Below, piece by piece: positions 1 to 3,758 of a DNA stretch of 9,631 nt. The translations under genes and the position numbers were made by a program. The stretch spans positions 1 through 9,631 of the forward strand of contig JAZSEP010000098.1 of NCBI GenBank assembly GCA_045531755.1, written 5' to 3'. Source of the DNA: UBA11540 sp045531755. Lineage in GTDB: Bacteria > Bacillota > Clostridia > Oscillospirales > Ruminococcaceae. Every line of letters begins with the position of its first letter. The first letter of the stretch is position 1. A model generated the notes under the pieces. It worked only from the letters and a program-made list of their open reading frames with translations. It did not search any database and had not been told where the DNA came from.

Positions 1-45
1 CACCTTGACGGAGATTTTAGTGATATTGTGCCGTTGGCGAAAAAC

Positions 46-236
46 CACGGCGAGAGCCGTGTATATCATCAATTTCGAAGAAATTGCATATCATCAAGAC
101 GAAGTCTTGTATATCATCATTGCGAAAGTTTTTTTGATACACGCTATGCGTGATGATATACAGTCCTGACGGACTGATGAGATACAACAATGGCAAAATT
201 GCCATTGTTGATGATATACCATTGCTTTCGCAATGG
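46..236. repeat. Hairpin array A with conserved inverted spacers
   Basis: This is a run of short perfect hairpins whose stems differ in sequence: 46-61, 71-85, 95-109, 140-152, 161-176, 185-210 and 219-236. They are separated by a conserved spacer of about 9-10 nt. In the left half (62-70, 87-95, 110-118) the spacer reads TATATCATC. In the right half (152-160, 176-184, 210-218) it reads GATGATATA or a one-base variant, the exact reverse complement. Left spacers can therefore pair with right spacers, giving a trunk with side hairpins around a centre near 120-139. The repeats and pairing are seen directly; that the array folds this way as RNA or single-stranded DNA is inference. Longer reading frames across it look spurious. 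It is not a CRISPR array, because the conserved part is only 9-10 nt and the intervening parts are all self-complementary. Confidence 0.8.
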
Positions 237-238
237 AT

Positions 239-271
239 AAAAAAAGACAAGTCTTTTGACTTGTCTTTTTT
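239..271 (-). terminator. Intrinsic terminator behind the tRNA-Tyr 3'-end copy
   Basis: A 9-bp stem (245-253 with 258-266) and a TTTT loop are flanked by an A run on the left and a T run on the right, so it could terminate in either direction. It stands in the same position relative to the tRNA-like 271-289 segment as the 1036-1066 hairpin does to the intact tRNA-Tyr. Both stems have A6-7-GAC at one side and GTC-T6 at the other, so the two appear to be related copies. Confidence 0.65.
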
Positions 272-289
272 GGTGGGAGAGGATGGATT
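271..289 (-). repeat. tRNA-Tyr 3'-end fragment (possible attachment-site or duplication remnant)
   Basis: These 19 nt are identical to 1070-1088, the 3' end of the intact tRNA-Tyr gene: CCA tail, discriminator, 3' acceptor strand, 3' T-stem and the start of the T-loop. Identity stops at 290 versus 1089, and no D-arm or anticodon arm follows. It is therefore a fragment, not a gene. A terminator lies beside it, as at the real tRNA. Direct repeats of a tRNA 3' end are the usual footprint of site-specific integration, but no integrase is present. A segmental duplication or a dispersed repeat that carries this segment would explain it equally well. Confidence 0.7.
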
Positions 290-305
290 ACGGGTCCGCG
301 CTCCT

Positions 306-345
306 AACAAACAGTCCACCGGACTGTTTGTTTCGCCTGCGGGCG
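306..345. repeat. Two adjacent hairpins downstream of the four-helix-bundle gene
   Basis: A 12-bp perfect stem with a 3-nt loop (306-317 with 321-332) is followed directly by a GC-rich hairpin with a 4-bp stem (334-337 with 342-345). They fall between the tRNA fragment and the terminator of the 458-814 gene. No coding sequence is convincing in 290-389. The spacers of arrays A and B are not found here, so these two hairpins are kept separate. Confidence 0.6.
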
Positions 346-380
346 ACCGTCGCTGTCCTCATCTCAACCTCTCATTCCAC

Positions 381-419
381 AAAAAAATACACCCCGTCGG
401 GATACGACGAGGTGATTTT
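381..419 (-). terminator. Bidirectional terminator of the four-helix-bundle gene
   Basis: The interrupted stem is 390-399 with 405-414: CACC and CGTCG pair with CGACG and GGTG, with one C/A mismatch. On the minus strand it is followed by a T7 run (complement of 381-387), and on the plus strand by T5 (416-420). It lies 44 nt past the stop codon of the minus-strand gene ending at 458. A second hairpin (433-440 with 448-455, 8-bp stem) lies directly beside that stop. Confidence 0.65.
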
Positions 420-457
420 TCTGGCTTTTCCGAAAGCATTTAATGCCAATGCTTTAA

Positions 458-814
458 CTATCCAAAATCTTTATTTTTTACGGTATTTATTGATGAAATC
501 AGCATTACGCGAATGCTGGTGCAATCCGAATCAAGATTTTTGTATGTTGCTTCGTCAATATAATTTGTTTTATATAAAAGTTCGAGCCAATAACCAGTTT
601 CGTTGGCTTCTTTGAGAGCAATTTGGAGTTTTGATACAAAGTCTGCTTTTCCGTGTGCATACTGCGCTTCGCGAATATTTGCGCCGATAGAGGTACCGCT
701 TCTGCCGATTTGGCTGGAGATGATATTTTCTTTTTTGAGTTTGAGTTCTTTTACGAGATTTATTATTGATACGGCAAAGTCTAATGACATATCTCGCAGT
801 TTGCTTTCGGACAT
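458..814 (-). CDS. Four-helix-bundle protein, S23/TIGR02436 family
   Basis: This 118-residue, largely helical protein resembles the S23 ribosomal-protein-like / TIGR02436 four-helix-bundle family. The family was first noticed in intervening sequences of 23S rRNA genes and is related in fold to Avd of diversity-generating retroelements. The most diagnostic stretch is S-x-Q-I-G-R-S-G-T-S-I-G-A-N-I-R-E-A in the N-terminal half; the helix E-A-N-E-T-G-Y-W-L-E-L-L follows. ATG 814 is chosen because a GGGAG ribosome binding site lies 8 nt upstream; a GTG three codons earlier (823) is the alternative. The molecular role of free-standing members is not established. Here it is not in an rRNA gene. It sits alone between two hairpin arrays, downstream of a tRNA operon, with its own promoter and terminator. 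Family assignment is firm; any role in handling the hairpins or nucleic acid is inference. Confidence 0.85.
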   Translation of the reverse strand: MSESKLRDMSLDFAVSIINLVKELKLKKENIISSQIGRSGTSIGANIREAQYAHGKADFVSKLQIALKEANETGYWLELLYKTNYIDEATYKNLDSDCTSIRVMLISSINTVKNKDFG

Positions 815-837
815 TGGTACCACTCCCTTTAATTTGT

Positions 838-843
838 ATTATA
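838..843 (-). promoter_or_regulatory. Putative -10 box for the four-helix-bundle gene
   Basis: A perfect TATAAT on the minus strand, 23 nt upstream of the ATG at 814. The hexamer 17 bp further upstream (861-866, TTGCGC) matches the -35 consensus poorly and falls in the first hairpin of array B. Promoter activity is therefore plausible but not certain. Confidence 0.5.
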
Positions 844-854
844 CAATAATTTTT

Positions 855-1018
855 AGTGAAGCGCAAGGCTTTGCCTTGCGTGAAGTTATGCCTTACGGCA
901 TAATGAAGTATTGTGCTTCGCACAAAGTGAAGTTAAGTGTGCCACTCACGCCCGCAGGCGCTTCACTTGCGAAGCAAACTTCACGCACCGAAGGGGTGCT
1001 TATCGTGCCGTTAGGCAC
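855..1018. repeat. Hairpin array B with conserved inverted spacers
   Basis: Seven small hairpins with unrelated stems: 862-880, 886-903, 911-925, 949-960, 967-977, 985-999 and 1005-1018. On the left side the spacers read GTGAAG(TT) (856-861, 881-887, 904-909, 927-934). On the right side they read the reverse complement, CTTCAC or AACTTCAC (961-966, 977-984), with a degenerate copy near 1019-1026. As in array A, the spacers invert around a centre (about 937-948), so the whole array can fold as a branched tree. The spacer sequence is different from that of array A although the layout is the same. No protein-coding capacity is credible here. Confidence 0.78.
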
Positions 1019-1026
1019 ACTTAGTT

Positions 1027-1069
1027 CCACCAAACAAAAAAAGACTTGCCGTAGCAAGTCTTTTTTGTT
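1027..1069 (-). terminator. Terminator of the tRNA-Thr-tRNA-Tyr operon
   Basis: On the minus strand, directly after the tRNA-Tyr CCA, a 7-bp stem (1043-1049 with 1054-1060) with a 4-nt loop is followed by a T7 tract. The arms extend outward through A/T runs. The distal arm then carries CCACCAAAC (1027-1035), complementary to GTTTGGTGG (1067-1075), which includes the tRNA CCA end and part of the acceptor strand. The hairpin is therefore much longer than termination needs and could compete with tRNA acceptor pairing in the precursor. Confidence 0.75.
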
Positions 1070-1155
1070 TGGTGGGAGAGGATGGATTCGGACCATCGAA
1101 GCGAAAACGCAACAGATTTACAGTCTGCCCCCTTTGGCCACTCGGGAACTCTCCC
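1070..1155 (-). tRNA. tRNA-Tyr (anticodon GUA)
   Basis: An 86-nt class II tRNA with a long variable arm and a genomically encoded CCA (1070-1072). The 7-bp acceptor GGGAGAG pairs with CTCTCCC. The anticodon loop CTGTAAA carries GTA (complement of 1119-1121). It is the second gene of a two-tRNA unit, 21 nt after tRNA-Thr. Its last 19 nt are duplicated at 271-289. Confidence 0.96.
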
Positions 1156-1176
1156 ATATTCAGTTGTGCGAAAAAA

Positions 1177-1252
1177 TGGAGCTGGTGGACGGACTCGAAC
1201 CCCCGACCTGCTGATTACAAATCAGCTGCTCTACCAACTGAGCTACACCAGC
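1177..1252 (-). tRNA. tRNA-Thr (anticodon UGU)
   Basis: A 76-nt canonical cloverleaf. The acceptor GCTGGTG pairs with CACCAGC, the D-arm AGCTCAGTTGGTAGAGC is standard, and the 5-bp anticodon stem carries loop TTTGTAA with anticodon TGT (complement of 1217-1219). The T-loop is TTCGAGT and CCA is encoded. First gene of the tRNA operon, preceded by a consensus promoter. Confidence 0.97.
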
Positions 1253-1270
1253 ATTTTTCAACGCTTGACT

Positions 1271-1299
1271 ATTATAGCATACGCTTTTAAAAATGTCAA
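1271..1299 (-). promoter_or_regulatory. Consensus sigma-A promoter of the tRNA operon
   Basis: On the minus strand a perfect TTGACA (complement of 1294-1299), a 17-bp spacer and a perfect TATAAT (complement of 1271-1276). The -10 box ends 18 nt upstream of the first base of tRNA-Thr. Its position and perfect match fit a highly expressed stable-RNA promoter. Confidence 0.93.
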
Positions 1300-1345
1300 C
1301 ACCTATTTTTTGATTTCCAAATATTAAAAAAATATGAACAAATTG

Positions 1346-1374
1346 TTGACACGGTCAGGCATAGATGGTAATAT
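1346..1374 (+). promoter_or_regulatory. Promoter for the DUF975-like gene
   Basis: TTGACA (1346-1351), a 17-bp spacer and TAATAT (1369-1374), about 37 nt before the ATG at 1411. TATAAA at 1372-1377 is an alternative -10 with a long 20-bp spacer. It is divergent from the tRNA promoter, with the two -35 boxes about 47 bp apart. Confidence 0.7.
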
Positions 1375-1410
1375 AAATATATAAAAACAAATTTTGAAAG
1401 AAGGCTTATT

Positions 1411-2076
1411 ATGTTTATTCAAAAGTACAAACAGGCGCTTGACGTTATCATGAAGAAACCGATAATGCTTTGGGGACTTTCTCTTTTGAGCGTTATCATC
1501 ACAGGACTGCTTTCCATTGTAACAACACCTATCTTCATTCTCGGAATGGCGCTGAGCGTTCTCGTTTCCTGCGGAATGGTTAAGGTTTACCTCGACGGCC
1601 TCAAGGGCAAGGAAGTAAACTCCGACCAGCTCTTTGCAGCATTCAACAAAAACGCGCTTCGCGTTATCGGCGCTATGGCTTGGATGGGTCTTTGGCTCGT
1701 TATCTGGTCTTTGGTTCCGATTGCCGGCCCTGTTCTTGCTATCATTAAGAGCTATTCCTACAAGTTCGTTCCCTACATAGTAATGACAAGACCCGACGTT
1801 ACCGCTACACAGGCGCTCCGTCTTTCTATGGAGATGACAAAGGGCAAAAAAGGACAGATGTTCCTCGCTGACCTTTGCTTCTACGGCGGAATCTTTGTAG
1901 TAAGCTTCGTTCTCGGACTCTTTGCTGCAATCCCCTTTGTCGGCATTCTGTTTATGCTTGTTACCCTTGCGTTCGCTATCGTTGTAGGCCTCTTCAGCCC
2001 CATCTTCGTTGGACTTTACAGTGCAGCGTTCTATGATGACGCTGAGGTTAAAGAAGAAGTTCCTGCAACCGTCTGA
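1411..2076 (+). CDS. DUF975-like multi-pass membrane protein
   Basis: A 221-residue, strongly hydrophobic protein with about five or six predicted membrane segments (roughly residues 17-36, 38-60, 85-115, 150-175 and 176-205) and a short acidic C-terminal tail. The central stretch runs S-Y-x-Y-K-F-V-P-Y-I-V, then R-P-D-V-T-A-T-Q-A-L-R-L-S-M-E-M-T-K-G-K-K. Together with the later Y-S-A-A-F-Y near the end it resembles the DUF975 family of Firmicutes membrane proteins, whose biochemical role is unknown. The start is supported by the purine-rich GAAAGAAGG about 8 nt upstream and by a matching promoter. It is a single-gene transcript ending in a strong terminator, and convergent with the next gene. 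No catalytic motif is visible. Family assignment is from remembered sequence pattern, so moderately sure. Confidence 0.78.
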   Translation: MFIQKYKQALDVIMKKPIMLWGLSLLSVIITGLLSIVTTPIFILGMALSVLVSCGMVKVYLDGLKGKEVNSDQLFAAFNKNALRVIGAMAWMGLWLVIWSLVPIAGPVLAIIKSYSYKFVPYIVMTRPDVTATQALRLSMEMTKGKKGQMFLADLCFYGGIFVVSFVLGLFAAIPFVGILFMLVTLAFAIVVGLFSPIFVGLYSAAFYDDAEVKEEVPATV

Positions 2077-2089
2077 TTTTAAAAGCTTT

Positions 2090-2121
2090 CGCCCGTGTGA
2101 AACTCACACGGGCGATTTTTT
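2090..2121 (+). terminator. Strong intrinsic terminator
   Basis: An 11-bp perfect GC-rich stem (2090-2100 with 2104-2114), an AAC loop and a T6 run (2116-2121). It begins 13 nt after the stop of the DUF975-like gene. Its T run abuts the stop codon of the convergent gene (2120-2122). The minus-strand side has only a weak T tract, so it mainly serves the plus-strand gene. Confidence 0.93.
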
Positions 2122-2851
2122 ATGCCTTTTTAAAGATTTTTTTGAAAAGCCACGGCAGCGTGTACATCACGAAAAGCACGCCTGCAATGATAACGGGGAA
2201 CCCGATAAGGTGACTGCCAAACGCCTGCTCGAAGAGATACAGCGGATTGCCCTTTTCGGCTTCCATCAGGAAGAAATAGTTGGTGTCGAGTAGGAGGTTC
2301 ACAACGTAAACTCCCCCTGCCATACCAAGAAGCAGTAAAAGCGACTTCGGAAGCTCCTTTGCGGAAGGCTTTATGTCGCCGCCTGCGGTCAGCACAATCG
2401 GGTAGAGCGCGAGGAGAATGTGAATGGTGAAGCTGTGCAGATGACTGAAATTCATCACGGGAAGCTCGGTCCAGGTCGGGAACAAGAGCGCCGCAATCGC
2501 ACCGGGAATACAGACCGTATACAAAAGGTTATCGAGAAGCTTCGACGGCTTTATCGCGTGGATTGCAATAACGAAGATGTTGATACTGCAAAGGTGAAGC
2601 GGAAGATAGTTTACGGTGTACCGACCGCCGATTGTAAGACACACCATCTTGAAAATCTCGTTTAAAACGATGAGCGATGCGAGTACCCATCGCCAGATTT
2701 TGCGTTTTTCTGCAGAGCTTTTTCGGTATAAAACCGAGCAGACAACCGCCGAGATTACCAAAACCGAAAGCCAGGCTATATGTATCGGGTCAAAATGCTC
2801 CCACCCGAGTCCGTCGGGAATCGTCCCCGCAGTATCAAGAAAGTATTTCAT
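2120..2851 (-). CDS. TIGR02206/YwaF-like integral membrane protein
   Basis: A 243-residue multi-pass membrane protein with about six or seven hydrophobic segments. It carries the N-Y-L-P-L-H-L-C-S-I-N motif characteristic of the TIGR02206 (YwaF / TP0381) family, and a later L-L-D-T-N-Y-F-F-L that matches the family's D-x-N-Y segment. The function of the family is not known. ATG 2851 is chosen because AGGAG stands about 7 nt upstream and hydrophobic family-like sequence starts there. The frame stays open 34 codons further (to 2953), but that extension overlaps the promoter and has no ribosome binding site. The gene diverges from the BlaI-M56 operon. A BlaI-type palindrome lies 11 bp upstream of its promoter, so it may belong to the same regulon (inference). 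Confidence 0.85.
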   Translation of the reverse strand: MKYFLDTAGTIPDGLGWEHFDPIHIAWLSVLVISAVVCSVLYRKSSAEKRKIWRWVLASLIVLNEIFKMVCLTIGGRYTVNYLPLHLCSINIFVIAIHAIKPSKLLDNLLYTVCIPGAIAALLFPTWTELPVMNFSHLHSFTIHILLALYPIVLTAGGDIKPSAKELPKSLLLLLGMAGGVYVVNLLLDTNYFFLMEAEKGNPLYLFEQAFGSHLIGFPVIIAGVLFVMYTLPWLFKKIFKKA

Positions 2852-2912
2852 AAAAATCTCCTGTGTAAAAACCTGATATATTTTGTCAAAAGGATCATGC
2901 GCTTCCTTCGCT

Positions 2913-2941
2913 ATTTTACTCCCTTTTTTGCATCCCGTCAA
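2913..2941 (-). promoter_or_regulatory. Promoter of the YwaF-like gene
   Basis: On the minus strand TTGACG (complement of 2936-2941), a 17-bp spacer and TAAAAT (complement of 2913-2918), each 5/6 to consensus. Transcription would start near 2906, giving a leader of about 55 nt before the ATG. A separate TTGACA (complement of 2884-2889) lies downstream but has no matching -10 box. Confidence 0.7.
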
Positions 2942-2952
2942 TAGAGGGCACA

Positions 2953-2968
2953 TTATACAACTGTATAA
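2953..2968. promoter_or_regulatory. BlaI-type operator O1
   Basis: TTATACAACTGTATAA, an inverted repeat with core TACA-AC-TGTA that fits the TACA-NN-TGTA pattern bound by BlaI/MecI-family repressors. It lies just upstream of the -35 box of the minus-strand YwaF-like gene. Flanking bases on the right (through 2975) are identical to those of the palindrome at 6098-6120. Binding is inferred, not shown. Confidence 0.7.
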
Positions 2969-3051
2969 CGCGCCGGAGAGGCTGTTGTCGGCAGTCTATG
3001 CTTGAGTCGTTTACATTATGCAAAAGCATATAAAACCATAGCCAAGGCCTG

Positions 3052-3067
3052 TTACACAACTGTATAA
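3052..3067. promoter_or_regulatory. BlaI-type operator O2 (one mismatch)
   Basis: TTACACAACTGTATAA differs from O1 at one base, giving core CACA-AC-TGTA. Its centre lies 99 bp from O1 and 98 bp from O3, almost midway between the two divergent promoters. No convincing promoter overlaps it. A small hairpin (3069-3084) is directly next to it. Confidence 0.6.
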
Positions 3068-3136
3068 CGCATCTTTATAGATGCCTTTGACGAGGCTGAA
3101 CTTAGTCGGATTATTATGCAAATATTAAAAAGTGTA

Positions 3137-3166
3137 TTGACAAATTGTGTTATACAACTGTATAAT
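3137..3166 (+). promoter_or_regulatory. Promoter of the BlaI-M56 operon
   Basis: A perfect TTGACA (3137-3142), an 18-bp spacer and a perfect TATAAT (3161-3166). The start site should be near 3173, leaving a leader of about 197 nt before the repressor ATG. Operator O3 covers the spacer and -10 box, and O4 covers the start site. This is the classic layout for autorepression by a BlaI-family protein. Confidence 0.9.
3150..3165. promoter_or_regulatory. BlaI-type operator O3 overlapping the -10 box
   Basis: TTATACAACTGTATAA, identical to O1. Its right half is the TATAA of the -10 box, so repressor binding would exclude RNA polymerase. Confidence 0.82.
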
Positions 3167-3172
3167 AGAAGT

Positions 3173-3194
3173 GCGTTATACAGTTGTATAACGC
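3173..3194. promoter_or_regulatory. BlaI-type operator O4 over the start site
   Basis: A 22-bp inverted repeat, perfect apart from the two central bases, with 16-bp core TTATACAGTTGTATAA (3176-3191) and TACA-GT-TGTA at its centre. The centre is 26 bp from that of O3, about two and a half helical turns. Tandem operators at the promoter are typical of bla/mec-type control regions. Confidence 0.82.
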
Positions 3195-3369
3195 AACCTC
3201 GCTTTTTGCTGATATTGCCTTGCTGACGTGTGCAGACGGCAAGCCTCGTCTTGTCCGTTTGACACACGGGGTTGAGGCGCACCGCTGATTAAAACAAAGA
3301 CGGCCTTGCAGTTCGGTTTATGGGCAGTTTCGAAGTAAGAAGCCAACCAAACGCTTAAGGAGGAATAAA
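3195..3369 (+). other. Long 5' leader of the BlaI-M56 operon
   Basis: About 175 nt of non-coding leader between operator O4 and the repressor start codon. A plausible hairpin is formed by 3236-3243 with 3250-3258 (ACGG and CAAG pairing with CTTG and CCGT, one bulged T), with possible outer TGTG/CACA pairing. No T-tract terminator, no riboswitch pattern I recognise and no convincing small ORF. It may simply be untranslated leader. Confidence 0.4.
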
Positions 3370-3756
3370 ATGAACAAACCGAAACGAAAACTCAGCGACG
3401 TAGAGTTGGATATTATGTTGATTGTATGGGATGCAAAGGAACCGATATCCGCTCCGAAAATATTAGAGAAAATATTTGTAAAACACAGTTGGGCGCTGTC
3501 GTCGTTGATGACAGCACTTGCGAGGTTGGCCGATAAAGGATACATCAAATGCGACCGTAGCAGCGGAACCAACCTCTACTCCGCACTCGTAGACGAGCAA
3601 CAATATAAAAACCAAGAGAGCAGCACAATCCTTTCCAGGTTATACGGAAACTCACTTCCGCATTTTGTATCCTGCCTTTATAAAGGCGGAAAAATCAACA
3701 ACAAGGATTTGGAGGAGCTCAGAAGATTCATTGACAATGCGACCAAGGAGGACTAA
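3370..3756 (+). CDS. BlaI/MecI/CopY-family transcriptional repressor
   Basis: A 128-residue protein of normal length for BlaI/MecI. The N-terminal winged helix spans about residues 8-72: L-S-D-V-E-L-D-I-M-x-I-V-W, then a recognition-helix stretch W-A-L-S-S-L-M-T-A-L-A-R-L-A-D-K-G-Y-I. The C-terminal helical part (about 75-128) should dimerise. The stretch S-L-P-H-F (95-99) lines up with the region of staphylococcal BlaI cut by the sensor protease, making H98-F99 a candidate site. Start ATG 3370 has AAGGAGG 6 nt upstream. It is followed after 2 nt by the M56 peptidase gene, the standard repressor-sensor pair. It probably binds the TACA-NN-TGTA palindromes at its own promoter. Orthology to blaI proper, meaning beta-lactam response, is not shown, so no symbol is given. 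Confidence 0.93.
   Translation: MNKPKRKLSDVELDIMLIVWDAKEPISAPKILEKIFVKHSWALSSLMTALARLADKGYIKCDRSSGTNLYSALVDEQQYKNQESSTILSRLYGNSLPHFVSCLYKGGKINNKDLEELRRFIDNATKED
3745..3751 (+). promoter_or_regulatory. Ribosome binding site of the M56 gene inside the repressor gene
   Basis: AAGGAGG lies within the last codons of the repressor gene, 7 nt before the ATG at 3759. The stop (TAA, 3754-3756) and next ATG are 2 nt apart, implying translational coupling and a fixed repressor-to-sensor ratio. Confidence 0.85.
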
Positions 3757-3758
3757 CT

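Noticed and set aside
1..152. Possible 3' end of a gene entering from the left (open frame 1 to the TGA at 151)
   Set aside because: Most of the frame runs through hairpin array A and the first 15 codons resemble nothing I know; too little sequence to call.
172..210. CTGATGAG-like core suggesting a hammerhead ribozyme
   Set aside because: CTGATGA occurs only because a hairpin arm ends next to the GATGA spacer. No GAAA and cleavage triplet stand in the right places around stems I-III.
150..443. Plus-strand reading frames across the arrays and the tRNA fragment
   Set aside because: They have no ribosome binding site or promoter, run through hairpins and a terminator, and their composition follows the repeats.
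46..1018. Hairpin arrays as a CRISPR array
   Set aside because: The conserved words are about 9 nt, the intervening segments are self-complementary hairpins, and no cas gene is present.
603..1327. Plus-strand reading frames over the tRNA genes and array B
   Set aside because: Antisense to two clear tRNAs and the four-helix-bundle gene; the G-G-R-G-W-I-R-T-like peptides are typical artefacts of reverse-read tRNAs.
2953..3194. Palindromes as sites for a GntR/YtrA-type regulator
   Set aside because: No such regulator is in the window, while a BlaI-family gene follows directly and the TACA-NN-TGTA core fits it. Not fully excluded.
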